From NCBI GenBank assembly GCA_019695095.1, contig JAIBAQ010000061.1, positions 1-32,607 of the forward strand: a stretch of 32,607 nt of DNA. Direction: 5' to 3'. Positions 17,377 to 26,014 of the stretch are shown here, piece by piece (within the stretch, counting starts at the first letter, position 1; every line of letters begins with the position of its first letter). This stretch comes from Candidatus Hydrogenedentota bacterium (GTDB taxonomy: Bacteria; Hydrogenedentota; Hydrogenedentia; Hydrogenedentales; SLHB01). Under the pieces are notes generated by a model. That model made no database searches. It was given only the letters and a program-made list of their open reading frames with translations, and was not told where the DNA came from. The translations under genes and the position numbers were made by a program.

Positions 17377-18885
17377 ATGAAAACTGTGAAATCAGCAATT
17401 CGCGTCCACGCATTACCTTACGTACTCCCATTCTCAATTCTCTTGACCTTCGCGGGAGTCTCCAGCGCCCAACAACTCACCACGGAGCTTGTTGCCTCAG
17501 GGTTCAACAACCCGCTCTTCCTGACTTCTCCCCCAAATGACACACATCGGCTCTTCGTTGTCGAGCAGAATACAGCGCGTATTCGTATCATCAAGGATGG
17601 CACCGTACTCTCGACACCTTTCCTCGACATCAACTCGCTTGTATCGAGTGGAGGTGAGCGCGGCCTTCTTGGACTCGCATTCCACCCCAACTACGCGTCC
17701 AACGGCTACTTCTACGTGAACTACACCGACAACAGCGGCAACACCGTTGTGCAGCGATTCACAGCCTCCGCCAATCCAGACATCGCCGACAGCGGCAGCG
17801 GACAGATCCTCTTTACGCTTACACAACCCTATTCCAACCACAACGGCGGCATGATGGCGTTCGGTCCAAACGACGGCTACCTCTACATCGCCACCGGTGA
17901 CGGCGGCAGTTCCAACGATCCAGATAACCGGGCTCAAAACCTGTCCGATCCTATGGGGAAGATTCTCCGAATCGATGTCGACTCGGGCAGTCCCTACGCA
18001 ATTCCGCCCTCGAACCCCTTCGTCTCCACCGTAGGTGCAGATGACCGCATCTGGGCATACGGGCTGCGCAATCCCTGGCGCTTCAGTTTCGACAGCCTGA
18101 CCGGGGATTTCTATATTGCCGACGTGGGACAAGGCGCCCGTGAAGAGATCGATTTCCAGCCTGCATCCAGCCCCGGCGGAGAAAACTACGGGTGGAAGGT
18201 CGCCGAAGGTTTCGCGTGCCGAGGTGGTTCGGGAACCTGTGGCACCGATCCCGGTTTTACTCCCCCATTCTTCGATTACACGCATTCCGACGGACATTCG
18301 ATCACCGGCGGCTATGTCTATCGAGGCAGCCGCATCGCTGGCCTTCAGGGAACCTACTTCTTTGCCGACTTTAGTTTCTCCCGGATATGGTCCCTGCGCT
18401 ACGACGGCGCCAACGTCTCTCAGTTTCAGGAACGCACTTCCGAACTTGACCCTCCAGGCGCGTCGCAAATCAGCTTCATCGCTTCATTTGGAGAGGATGC
18501 GAACGGAGAGCTTTACGTGATGGATTACGGCGACGGAGAAATCTATCGCATCATCGCCATTGACGAAGACGAGGACGGCCTGACCAACGAGCAAGAACTG
18601 CTCCTGGGCACCGACCCGAACAATGCAGATACGGACAACGACGCCCTTTCCGATGGGGCGGAACTTAACACCTACTCAACCGATCCTCTGGATCCCGACT
18701 CCGATGCAGATGGCGCGCCCGACGGCCCCGAAGTGTCTCTTGGCACAGACCCCAACAACGGATCGGAGTTCCCGGCGCTTTCTGCGGAATCCACCTGGGC
18801 ATTGCTGACGCTTCTGATCATCGTGATGGTCTCGGGCACGGTAGCCATGCGCGGATTCAAACGATATCGCACAAGCGCTCTCTGA
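17377..18885 (+). CDS. Secreted PQQ-type glucose/sorbosone dehydrogenase with TSP3 repeats and C-terminal sorting-like tail
   Basis: This is a 502-residue exported protein. After a signal peptide ending near VSSAQQ comes a six-bladed sugar dehydrogenase propeller (to about 390) with GGERGLLGLAFHPNY, YSNHNGGMMAFGPNDG, IATGDGGSSNDPDNRAQN, WAYGLRNPWRFSFD and GENYGW, as in soluble PQQ-dependent aldose dehydrogenases. Residues about 395-465 are thrombospondin type 3 calcium-binding repeats (DEDEDGLTNEQELLLGTDP and two degenerate copies). The tail LSAEST-WALLTLLIIVMVSGTVAMRG-FKRYR is a single helix followed by basic residues. It looks like an IPTL/PEP-CTERM-type sorting signal or a simple membrane anchor. 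AAGGAAG sits only 2 nt before ATG 17377, so GTG 17386 may be the real start; the signal peptide survives either way. Confidence 0.9.
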   Translation: MKTVKSAIRVHALPYVLPFSILLTFAGVSSAQQLTTELVASGFNNPLFLTSPPNDTHRLFVVEQNTARIRIIKDGTVLSTPFLDINSLVSSGGERGLLGLAFHPNYASNGYFYVNYTDNSGNTVVQRFTASANPDIADSGSGQILFTLTQPYSNHNGGMMAFGPNDGYLYIATGDGGSSNDPDNRAQNLSDPMGKILRIDVDSGSPYAIPPSNPFVSTVGADDRIWAYGLRNPWRFSFDSLTGDFYIADVGQGAREEIDFQPASSPGGENYGWKVAEGFACRGGSGTCGTDPGFTPPFFDYTHSDGHSITGGYVYRGSRIAGLQGTYFFADFSFSRIWSLRYDGANVSQFQERTSELDPPGASQISFIASFGEDANGELYVMDYGDGEIYRIIAIDEDEDGLTNEQELLLGTDPNNADTDNDALSDGAELNTYSTDPLDPDSDADGAPDGPEVSLGTDPNNGSEFPALSAESTWALLTLLIIVMVSGTVAMRGFKRYRTSAL

Positions 18886-18894
18886 CACCTCGGC

Positions 18895-18923
18895 GGACAG
18901 TTGCGACCCTTCACTCGCTGTCC
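18895..18923. terminator. Weak hairpin between convergent genes
   Basis: GGACA...GCGA pairs with TCGC...TGTCC, leaving a 3-nt bulge and an 8-nt loop, in the 45-bp gap between the converging sugar dehydrogenase and lysyl oxidase genes. There is no T-run, so a terminator role is tentative. Confidence 0.3.
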
Positions 18924-18930
18924 CTGGAAC

Positions 18931-19734
18931 TTATAGGCCGCCCCCAAACAATCCAAGGATGGCGTTCAGAATCTGCTGAAACAGTGCTATCAGAACCGCG
19001 AAGATGCCCCCGAATCCTCCGCCTTGTGGCGCAGGCTTCACGATATTCAACTTCACGCGCGCGACGTTATTGCTCTCATTTTTCTCAAGCACGTGATCGT
19101 GCGGGTCCGCCTCGGACTCCAGCCAATACGTCCCGTCAGGCACGTTGGTAATGTCAATCCATTGGTCCGGCAGATTCTTCGTGTAGACGTCTTGGTACCC
19201 CACAGAGATACCCTGCAACTGAGTGGAGCACTCGACGAAGAATGGCTGTGCGGGCACATTCGGCAATGACCCGTCGAAGACTTCGGTGTCGCGCAAACAG
19301 AAGCTCGTCTTGCCGCCTTCTGCCACAATGTCACCCACGCCATCACCTGGCAACACCGCGCGCAGCCGGTACGCCGCCCAATCGTCCACGTGCGTGTGAT
19401 TGTGTGTCGGGTGGTAAATAAACTCGCCTGCGGGCCTGTCGTAATATGAATCGTCGGAGCGGAACACGCGCTGGTCAACCAACTGTGTTTCCGAATCTGG
19501 GAGAGGCGTTTCCCCAATCATGTACAGCGGCCCATCGCCGATATTTGGCGTCCCGTTCGCAAAGCGCAGATGCACATGACCAGGTTCTATGTTGGTCACG
19601 ATACTGTGGTCATTCAACAAGTCGGGATCCACAATGATGTCAGGCAACAGATCCGCTACCGGTACGCCCCCATAGGCTATTCCCGCTACTCCAAGCCAGA
19701 CACAGACTGTCCACGCAGACCAATGCCGTCTCAT
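18931..19734 (-). CDS. Bacterial lysyl oxidase-domain protein, exported
   Basis: This 267-residue protein has a signal peptide (WTVCVWLGVAGIAYG) and one lysyl oxidase domain. The copper motif is YHPTHNHTHVDDW with His111, His113 and His115, aligning with human LOX His292/294/296. GKTSFCLRDT holds Lys142, and QGISVGYQDVY holds Tyr184. These align with the Lys320 and Tyr355 that form the lysine tyrosylquinone cofactor. QWIDITNVPDGTYWL and the EKNESNN end also match. Family members oxidise primary amines to aldehydes. Residues 238-267 form an unusual Gly-flanked hydrophobic tail (IFAVLIALFQQILNAILGLF) that may bind membrane. ATG 19734 has AAGGAG 8 nt upstream; the frame continues to 19764. Confidence 0.9.
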   Translation of the reverse strand: MRRHWSAWTVCVWLGVAGIAYGGVPVADLLPDIIVDPDLLNDHSIVTNIEPGHVHLRFANGTPNIGDGPLYMIGETPLPDSETQLVDQRVFRSDDSYYDRPAGEFIYHPTHNHTHVDDWAAYRLRAVLPGDGVGDIVAEGGKTSFCLRDTEVFDGSLPNVPAQPFFVECSTQLQGISVGYQDVYTKNLPDQWIDITNVPDGTYWLESEADPHDHVLEKNESNNVARVKLNIVKPAPQGGGFGGIFAVLIALFQQILNAILGLFGGGL

Positions 19735-19784
19735 TTCATGTACTCCTTGCAACAAATAGGACACATCAAGACCAACCTACCACT

Positions 19785-19813
19785 ATTCTGAGTCATTGAA
19801 ACACCTCGGTCAA
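19785..19813 (-). promoter_or_regulatory. Candidate promoter for the lysyl oxidase gene
   Basis: On the minus strand TTGACC (19813-19808) and CAGAAT (19790-19785) are 17 nt apart. A start near 19778 would give a leader of about 44 nt before ATG 19734. Hexamers match only partly. Confidence 0.45.
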
Positions 19814-19852
19814 GGCAAATAGTTCTGTCGTACGTCCCAAGTACTGTATGCT

Positions 19853-21595
19853 TTGAGCTTTAAACGTCTTAACCGAACTGGGATCTGCGTTTTGAAAGGG
19901 ACAATCATCAATAACCTGCTTCGCTCCTCAGCCTTCTGGTGTGCCATGCTGACCGTGGCGCTGCTTGCCCCCTTCTTGAACAAGGCATTCCACATCGACG
20001 ACCCCCTCTTTCTGTGGGTGGCCAAGCAAATTCACGCCCATCCGCTCGATTACTATGGATTCGACGTGAATTGGAGTGGACATCTGACTCCGATGGCCCA
20101 GGAGAATATGAATCCGCCTCTCGTCGGCTACTACATCGCACTTGCCGCTTGCTTCGTAGGCTGGAGCGAGATTCCCCTTCATGCTGCTTTCCTGGTGCCG
20201 GCAGCGTTGTTTGCGCTCGGAGTCAACGTACTGTCGCGCCGGTTCTGCGCACAGCCAGGCTACGCGACGGCGCTCTCCATACTCTCGCCGGTCTTCCTCA
20301 TCTCTTCCACCAGCGTCATGACCGATGCCTTCATGACCACACTGTACGTCTGGAGTGTCGTGCTTTGGCTCAAGGCTTCGGATGAAGACAAAGCCTGGCT
20401 CTACGTCCTCGCGGCCATCACGATAGTCGCCGCCGCGCTCTCCAAGTACTTCGCAATTAGTCTGGTCCCTCTATTGGCAGCCTACTCGGTGGCCAGCAAA
20501 CATCCCGTCCGCCGGTGGCTGCCCGCGCTATTCTTGGCGTTGATTCTGTTTGGACTGTATGAATGGCACTCCCAATCTCGCTACGGGGGTGGTTCCCTGC
20601 TGACCGCCGCGCTATACAAGGCCCCCGATCAATCAGGAACTGGCAAATCGCTCTTCCTTCGAACCCTCACGGCCCTTTCATTCACCGGCGGGTGCCTCGC
20701 AGGCCTGCTCTTCGTGAGTCCGCTCCTGCTGACAAGGAGAAGGTTGGCCATTGCCGGGATTCTCGCTGTCGCCACGTTCTTGTTGCTCGCGGTCCTTCCG
20801 GCAAGCAAAGCCCTGCTTGTCAACGTGTGGCCATGGTACTTCTGGCCAGCGTTGGGACAGCTCGCGCTGTGGATTGTTGTGGGCGCATCCGTCCTCATTC
20901 TGGCGGCAAATGACCTGCTGCATCGCCGCGATCCCCGCTCGATCCTGCTGGCCCTGTGGGTCGCAGGCACGTTCATCTTCGCGGCCTACCTCAATTGGTC
21001 CGTTACGGCACGAACAATCCTGCCTCTGGTCCCGCCAACTGTGATTCTTGCCGTTCGCCAGATTGAAATAACGCGCCCTTGGTTTCGAGAAGCCGCATGG
21101 AAGTGGCGTACAGTTCTCCCTCTGCTCCTGACCGCGGCGTTTTCCCTCTCCCTCACACGCGCGGACTACCTGCTAGCCGGTTCAGCGCGAACCGCCGCCT
21201 CGGGTGCATCGCACGAGTTGGCTTCATATACCAAACACATCTACTTCCTCGGCCAGTGGGGATTCCAATATTACATGCAAAACGCGGGAATGACTCCCGT
21301 CGATCTTGACAACGCCGACCTGTCAGAAGGGGATATCGTCATCAGTCCCAACAACAACAGCAATGTATTTCCACTCAAAGACGACCACGTTCGCGCCAAA
21401 TCGGCGGTTGAATTGCCCGTGTGCCGCTGGACCACCCCAATGCTTGTACGGTTGGGGGCAGGATTTTACAGTGATCTTTGGGGACCGCTCCCCTTCGCAT
21501 TTGGGCCCGTTTCTCCCGAACGCTACACGACATCTTTGATAGGGAAGCCCGGCAATCCCTTCGACCTTTCTTTTATGGAGTCGTCCCAACCGTAG
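19853..21595 (+). CDS. GT-C fold glycosyltransferase (PMT/ArnT-like) membrane protein
   Basis: This protein of about 580 residues has a dozen or so hydrophobic segments and a soluble C-terminal part of about 120 residues. The first external loop has FHIDDPLFLWVAKQI, whose Asp-Asp pair is the expected catalytic acidic motif of GT-C enzymes that use polyprenyl-phosphate sugars. The NPPLVGYY and TDAFMTTLYVWSVVLWLKA segments are also typical of the PMT_2/ArnT group. It probably transfers a sugar to a lipid or protein on the outer face of the inner membrane; donor and acceptor are unknown. The start is uncertain: there is no ATG near the N-terminus, so TTG 19853 is used, with TTG 19892 as an alternative. 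Neither has a good ribosome-binding site. Confidence 0.8.
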   Translation: MSFKRLNRTGICVLKGTIINNLLRSSAFWCAMLTVALLAPFLNKAFHIDDPLFLWVAKQIHAHPLDYYGFDVNWSGHLTPMAQENMNPPLVGYYIALAACFVGWSEIPLHAAFLVPAALFALGVNVLSRRFCAQPGYATALSILSPVFLISSTSVMTDAFMTTLYVWSVVLWLKASDEDKAWLYVLAAITIVAAALSKYFAISLVPLLAAYSVASKHPVRRWLPALFLALILFGLYEWHSQSRYGGGSLLTAALYKAPDQSGTGKSLFLRTLTALSFTGGCLAGLLFVSPLLLTRRRLAIAGILAVATFLLLAVLPASKALLVNVWPWYFWPALGQLALWIVVGASVLILAANDLLHRRDPRSILLALWVAGTFIFAAYLNWSVTARTILPLVPPTVILAVRQIEITRPWFREAAWKWRTVLPLLLTAAFSLSLTRADYLLAGSARTAASGASHELASYTKHIYFLGQWGFQYYMQNAGMTPVDLDNADLSEGDIVISPNNNSNVFPLKDDHVRAKSAVELPVCRWTTPMLVRLGAGFYSDLWGPLPFAFGPVSPERYTTSLIGKPGNPFDLSFMESSQP

Positions 21596-21662
21596 ACTAC
21601 TACCCAAGAGTGCGCCGTTTACCGTAGAGTTAAGATTCCTGGAGGAAGGAGTCAATCGTCAC

Positions 21663-22454
21663 ATGGAAGTCATCATCATGCGCGACCGCGAATCGGCGGC
21701 CCAACTGACAGCCCGTTATCTCGCTCGGGAAATCCGCCGCAGACCCAAACTGGTCCTGGGACTCGCCACCGGGCGCACCATGGAATTGGTCTACGGAAAG
21801 CTCGTCGCCATGCACGAAGAAGATGGCCTCGATTTCTCTCTCGTCAGCACGTTCAATCTCGACGAGTACATCGGACTAGGCAGCCACGATGAACAATCCT
21901 ATCGCCACTACATGAACCGGCATCTCTTCCAGCACGTGAACATCGATCCCCGCAATACGCATCTTCCCAACGGACTTGCCGACGACATCGACGCCGAGTG
22001 CGCCCATTACGAAGATTTGATTCGCGAGTGCGGGGGAATCGGTCTCCAGCTTCTGGGTATTGGCCGATCTGGCCACATCGGCTTCAACGAACCCCTGTCG
22101 GCCATGTATTCGCGAACCCGCGCCAAAGCGCTCACTCCGCAAACCATCGAACAAAACGCCCCCATGTTTCGAGACCCCGCCGATATGCCGAAACGCGCCA
22201 TCACCATGGGTGTGGGGACAATCCTCGAATGCAAGCGATGTATCCTCCTTGCCACGGGCCGCGAGAAAGCCGAAGTCATCGCAAAAGCCGTCGAAGGCCC
22301 CGTCACCAGCATGATTTCCGCTTCCGCGCTTCAGCTTCATCCCCGTTGTTCGGTCATCATCGACGAGGAGGCCGCAACCTGCCTCGACAACCAGGAATAC
22401 TACCGCTGGATCTTCGACAACGAACCCGAGTGGCAAGAGTTCCGCAAAATGTGA
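21663..22454 (+). CDS. nagB: Glucosamine-6-phosphate deaminase
   Basis: This 263-residue cytoplasmic enzyme is of normal NagB length. Motifs: LGLATGRTMELVY (phosphate loop), TFNLDEYIGL with Asp67, LGIGRSGHIGFNEP with His138 and Glu143, and ITMGVGTILECKR. It converts glucosamine 6-phosphate to fructose 6-phosphate and ammonia, feeding amino sugars into glycolysis. The position of E. coli Asp141 is Ser136; as I recall, Bacillus subtilis NagB has Asn there, so this does not argue against activity. GGAGGAAGGAG lies upstream, with its last AAGGAG 12 nt before ATG 21663. No nagA or GlcNAc transporter gene adjoins it; the neighbours are a GT-C protein and an ACBP. Confidence 0.93.
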   Translation: MEVIIMRDRESAAQLTARYLAREIRRRPKLVLGLATGRTMELVYGKLVAMHEEDGLDFSLVSTFNLDEYIGLGSHDEQSYRHYMNRHLFQHVNIDPRNTHLPNGLADDIDAECAHYEDLIRECGGIGLQLLGIGRSGHIGFNEPLSAMYSRTRAKALTPQTIEQNAPMFRDPADMPKRAITMGVGTILECKRCILLATGREKAEVIAKAVEGPVTSMISASALQLHPRCSVIIDEEAATCLDNQEYYRWIFDNEPEWQEFRKM

Positions 22455-22509
22455 TAGTACTTAAGGCGCAAAGGTGTGTCTGGTTTCATAACCCAAGGGG
22501 GATCGTCCC

Positions 22510-22782
22510 ATGGCAGAAGATCTGAGCGTCCGATTCCGCGAAGCTTCCGAGGCCGTAAAGAACCTGTCTCAGGCGCCCGACAGCGAAACCATGCTCAAAC
22601 TCTATGCCCTCTTCAAGCAGAGCACCGTCGGCGACAACACCGGCAAACGTCCGGGGATGATGGACTTCGTCGGCAAGGCCAAATACGACGCGTGGAAGGA
22701 ACTGGAAGGCATCACCCCCGAAGAAGCGATGAACCGCTACATCGCCCTCGTCGACAGCCTCGTCGCCGCCGACAAAAAGTAG
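22510..22782 (+). CDS. Acyl-CoA-binding protein (ACBP)
   Basis: This 90-residue four-helix protein has the ACBP signature: LKLYALFKQSTVGD, then RPGMMDFVGKAKYDAWKELEG and ITPEEAMNRYIALVDSL. It covers the whole family length and includes the Tyr and Lys ligands of the acyl-CoA phosphate. The family binds medium- and long-chain acyl-CoA esters in the cytoplasm and buffers or delivers them. ACBPs are universal in eukaryotes but patchy in bacteria. AAGGGGG lies 8 nt before ATG 22510. It is 55 nt downstream of nagB and could be cotranscribed, with no obvious functional link. A hairpin follows at 22814. Confidence 0.93.
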   Translation: MAEDLSVRFREASEAVKNLSQAPDSETMLKLYALFKQSTVGDNTGKRPGMMDFVGKAKYDAWKELEGITPEEAMNRYIALVDSLVAADKK

Positions 22783-22813
22783 CGTCTGCCAATTCACGTC
22801 CGAGGTGCGCTAT

Positions 22814-22837
22814 TGGGATCGGCTCACGCCGATCCCA
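22814..22837. terminator. Hairpin between convergent ACBP and aldo/keto reductase genes
   Basis: A perfect 10-bp stem TGGGATCGGC/GCCGATCCCA has a TCAC loop. It overlaps the last codons of the reductase, whose stop codon lies in the loop. There is no T-run on either side, so terminator strength is uncertain. Confidence 0.5.
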
Positions 22838-23705
22838 CCTCCTTGATCGCGCCCATGATTCCGTCAAGTTCTTTTGCGTTCATTACGCCGATTGTCATGG
22901 CGTCAACACTTCCGAGCCCGATCACAAACTTGATGGACTCATTCATTTTCGCGACCACTTCAGGATTTCCCTCCCCCAGGATCTTCATGCCTAGAACGCC
23001 TTTGCCTGCTTCGTGAATCTTCTGAAGCGCAGCAACGACTTCCTCGACGGGACCATCCATATTGGCTCCAAATGGATTGATACGGGCAAGCACGACGTCC
23101 ACCCACGCCGTGTCCGCAACACGCTGCAACGCCTGCAAATTGTGGCAGGACACCCCATGCGCCCGGATGTGCCCCTTGGCCTTCGCTTCCGAAAGCACAT
23201 CCATCGATGCCTTGAGCGTATCGGGCCAATTCTCCTCACCCGTTCTCAGACAATGCATCAGGACAACATCCAGATAGTCCGTATGGACCTCTTTACGAAA
23301 ACGCTCGATATCCGCCCGCATCACGTCCGGTTCCCGGTTCCATACTTTCGAAAGCAACATTACCTTGTCGCGCGGAATTGCCTTCGCAAGTGCATCCTTC
23401 ATATGGCCGTGAGAACCGTAGCGGTCGGCTAAATCAAAATAGGTAATGCCCTGTTGGTACGCGTATTCCAACAGATTGACCAATTCCTCCCGCGGCATTC
23501 GGGTCTGATCCGTAGTCCCCTCACGTCCTCGCGTACCGGTGCCCACTCCCAGCAACGAGCATGAAAGCCCCGACTTGCCCAACGGTCGAACTGTCGTCGC
23601 AGATACCGCGTTCGCTTCAGGAGCGCCAATTACAGGCAGACTTGTCGTTGCTGCTATGGCCCCAACAGTGTGTTTTATGAAGCTTCGACGTGTGAGCTGA
23701 CGCAT
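22824..23705 (-). CDS. Tat-exported aldo/keto reductase
   Basis: This 293-residue protein begins MRQLTRRSFIKHTVGAIAATTSLPVIGA, a twin-arginine signal peptide, which implies export in folded form with its cofactor. The AKR barrel follows, with TTVRPLGKSGLSCSLLGVGTG, Asp and Tyr in FDLADRYG, Lys in LLSKVW and His in VLMHC, i.e. the complete catalytic tetrad. The C-terminal NADPH-binding region is short, which is common in bacterial members of this Tat-tagged group. It probably reduces a carbonyl or oxidises an alcohol; substrate unknown. GAGGAGG lies just upstream of ATG 23705. Its promoter region is not clear, although a TATAAT-type element occurs about 130 bp upstream on the minus strand. Confidence 0.9.
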   Translation of the reverse strand: MRQLTRRSFIKHTVGAIAATTSLPVIGAPEANAVSATTVRPLGKSGLSCSLLGVGTGTRGREGTTDQTRMPREELVNLLEYAYQQGITYFDLADRYGSHGHMKDALAKAIPRDKVMLLSKVWNREPDVMRADIERFRKEVHTDYLDVVLMHCLRTGEENWPDTLKASMDVLSEAKAKGHIRAHGVSCHNLQALQRVADTAWVDVVLARINPFGANMDGPVEEVVAALQKIHEAGKGVLGMKILGEGNPEVVAKMNESIKFVIGLGSVDAMTIGVMNAKELDGIMGAIKEVGSA

Positions 23706-24076
23706 GATGGCCTCCTCTTCGCCCCCCTAGGCTGTCAATGACTATGCCTCAACTTGCCATTGGATTCTGTCTACACGTCCCTTGAGTTTCAAGTTCGGCC
23801 ATAGCAACCAAGTAAGACATCTCGCGCAATCTGGATTATAAATTCTACATTCCCGCTCATATTTGCAGAGCCGTATTCATCATAGCCCACTTCAAGAATG
23901 AGCCCCCACCACGACCTCGTGCTCACATAAGAAACGCCACTCGCCGCCTTCGCCCCCCCTTCGAACACCGATCAATCGCCAATTTCGACGCCCTAGAAGA
24001 CGCCCTTTCTCGGGGCTCTTCGAGGGGCCTAATACTGATGGGCGTTGCCTATACCCCTACTCCTTATGTATTAGCT
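23706..24076. other. Intergenic region without recognised genes
   Basis: This divergent intergenic stretch continues to the start codon at 24237 and includes the promoter described separately. I find no convincing ORF with a ribosome-binding site, no RNA gene and no repeat. A minus-strand TATAAT lies near 23838 but lacks a -35 at the right distance. The DNA is visibly more AT-rich than the rest of the window. Confidence 0.5.
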
Positions 24077-24105
24077 TTGCATTTTTTCAGCGCACGTGAT
24101 AATAT
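24077..24105 (+). promoter_or_regulatory. Sigma70-type promoter for the AftB-like gene
   Basis: TTGCAT at 24077-24082 and TAATAT at 24100-24105 are exactly 17 nt apart. Transcription from near 24112 would give a leader of about 125 nt before ATG 24237. Confidence 0.55.
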
Positions 24106-24236
24106 CTCAGTAGTTCTCGCTTTTACTGTATCCGCCCGATGCGGGGGTTGGATTTGGGTGGGACAACCTCGGAAGTCGTTAGACTAGATGATTTCCATGA
24201 CTCTTCACTCACAATCAGGCAGGAAGTACTGCGCCC

Positions 24237-25958
24237 ATGGCGTCTACGCCTAGCGACACATCCACTCGAACTGCTCAAGGAAAGGAAGCGTCTCGCTTTC
24301 CGATCTGGAAGACTACTCCGGGCTTGCCGGACGCTCAAGGCGGAGAGACAAGCAAACCCGGCATCGGTGAGAATCGTAAACGGCAATCAGACCACAGTCT
24401 GCCCATTTACTCCCTTCGCCTCGTTCCCGTCGCCCTCATCGTAGTTGCCTTTTCGTGCTACTTTTGCAGCGTGTATTTCCCAGGTGTGGATGACGCATAT
24501 ATTTCCCTCCGCTATGCCCTGAACTTTTTCCGCGGGGACGGCCTGATTTGGAATCCCGGACAAGAGGCCGTTCAGGGCTACTCCAACCTCCTCTACACAC
24601 TACTGCTCTCAGTGGGTTTCCTCTTCTTCGACAAATACCAAATCTATGAATGGGCCTTTGTCATCAACGTGCTGGCAGGAATTGGAGTCGTCCTGGTTTT
24701 GTTTCGATTCTTTCGTTCTTCAAATCGGCTGGGTGAAGGTGCGGCGCTCACGATGGCCTACCTATTGGCTCTCTGCCCTGCCTTGTCCTATTGGATATGG
24801 TCCGGCATGGAGACAATCCCTGTGTTGTTTCTTCAGGTCCTTGTATGGATCGCTGTTCAGACTATCGTTGACAAGAAGGAGCGTAACGGCAGCTTGCTCT
24901 TCATCGGGGCAAGTGTGCTTCTTGTTCTCAGCCGGGCAGACGGTTTTGTAATGCCTGTGTTCGGTGTCGCATATCTTGCGTTGGTCCAGCGGCAAGTTCG
25001 CACCGCCTGTATCTTGGGTGGGATTGTTGCCTTAACCTTTGTAAGTCTTGCGTTATGGCAGCACGCGTACTACGGAGACTGGCTACCGAACACCGTCAGG
25101 GCAAAGGTGCAAGACGGCACGTTGCCAGAACGAATATTGGTCGCCTTGAAGATGCTATTCGTTACGTTTTCAGTTAGAGGGACGGAGATTCCACATACTC
25201 CATTCTTTTTCCGCCTTGGCCTTTGGCTGCCTTTGCTGGCCGTGACTTGCCATGCGTTTGTGGTAATACGTAAAGACGGTTTCAAAGGGCTTCCATTCCC
25301 ATCGTTCTTCGTTTGGGCGTGGCTACTCTATTGGATTCGGAACGGAGGAGACCACTTTGACGATCGATTTCTCGTGCTCTGGTGGCCCGCAGGCTTGTAT
25401 TCAGCGGTATGGTTGTCGAACCTCCCCGCGAGACATTCCTATCGCTGTCGGCTATTAGTTATCTTGACCGTATCGCTTGTCTATGCACTTTCCATGATTC
25501 CGTCTCAACCAGGGGGATACAACGCGTACTCATTCAAAGCTTGGCCAAAAGACCTTTATGACCATGTAAGACAGTTGGCCGACCTCCTAAATCGCCGCTA
25601 CAATGGGGAGTATATAGCAGTCATTGGAGCAGGATATCTGCCTTATTTTAGCGGGAACCCCGCAGTTGACTGCCTTGGGCTCAATGATCGAACTATTGCC
25701 TGTACGCCGGCAGCATTTCAGTTTCCTGGCCACAACAAGCATAATGAGCAGTACCTTATGTCGCGAAGGCCGAAGGTCATTTTTACGACTCCGATTAGCG
25801 AGCTCGACAGTAATGACCCCCAGATGCTTACAGGGGGCCACTTGTCTCTCTATGAGAGTAATGGCTATCGGTGGGTTGATTTGTGGACCGGTCGAATTCT
25901 CGACCCGCGAACGGGGGGAGATAGTAACATTTCCCCCGCCTTAGTTCGGCAAGATTAG
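24237..25958 (+). CDS. GT-C family membrane glycosyltransferase (AftB-like)
   Basis: This 573-residue protein has a polar, cytoplasm-like N-terminus of about 60 residues, then about ten membrane helices and a soluble C-terminal domain of about 130 residues. The first loop reads PGVDDAYISLRYALNFFRG followed by GLIWNPG and VQGYSNLLYTLLLS, with SGMETIPV further on. This pattern occurs in a large family that includes mycobacterial AftB arabinofuranosyltransferases, and the Asp-Asp pair is the presumed catalytic motif. It probably adds a sugar from a polyprenyl-phosphate donor to a cell-surface glycan. AGGAAG lies about 11 nt before ATG 24237. Codon choice and base composition look more AT-rich than in the neighbours, which fits an acquired gene. 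Confidence 0.82.
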   Translation: MASTPSDTSTRTAQGKEASRFPIWKTTPGLPDAQGGETSKPGIGENRKRQSDHSLPIYSLRLVPVALIVVAFSCYFCSVYFPGVDDAYISLRYALNFFRGDGLIWNPGQEAVQGYSNLLYTLLLSVGFLFFDKYQIYEWAFVINVLAGIGVVLVLFRFFRSSNRLGEGAALTMAYLLALCPALSYWIWSGMETIPVLFLQVLVWIAVQTIVDKKERNGSLLFIGASVLLVLSRADGFVMPVFGVAYLALVQRQVRTACILGGIVALTFVSLALWQHAYYGDWLPNTVRAKVQDGTLPERILVALKMLFVTFSVRGTEIPHTPFFFRLGLWLPLLAVTCHAFVVIRKDGFKGLPFPSFFVWAWLLYWIRNGGDHFDDRFLVLWWPAGLYSAVWLSNLPARHSYRCRLLVILTVSLVYALSMIPSQPGGYNAYSFKAWPKDLYDHVRQLADLLNRRYNGEYIAVIGAGYLPYFSGNPAVDCLGLNDRTIACTPAAFQFPGHNKHNEQYLMSRRPKVIFTTPISELDSNDPQMLTGGHLSLYESNGYRWVDLWTGRILDPRTGGDSNISPALVRQD

Positions 25959-26014
25959 GCCACGCCACTTCCCGCGAAAAACCCGACGCTTGACTCTTCC
26001 ACCTTAGCGACTAG

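Noticed and set aside
21663-22454. Loss of NagB activity because Asp141 is replaced by Ser136
   Set aside because: Bacillus-type NagB enzymes, as I recall, carry Asn at this position and are active, so the substitution alone is not evidence of inactivity.
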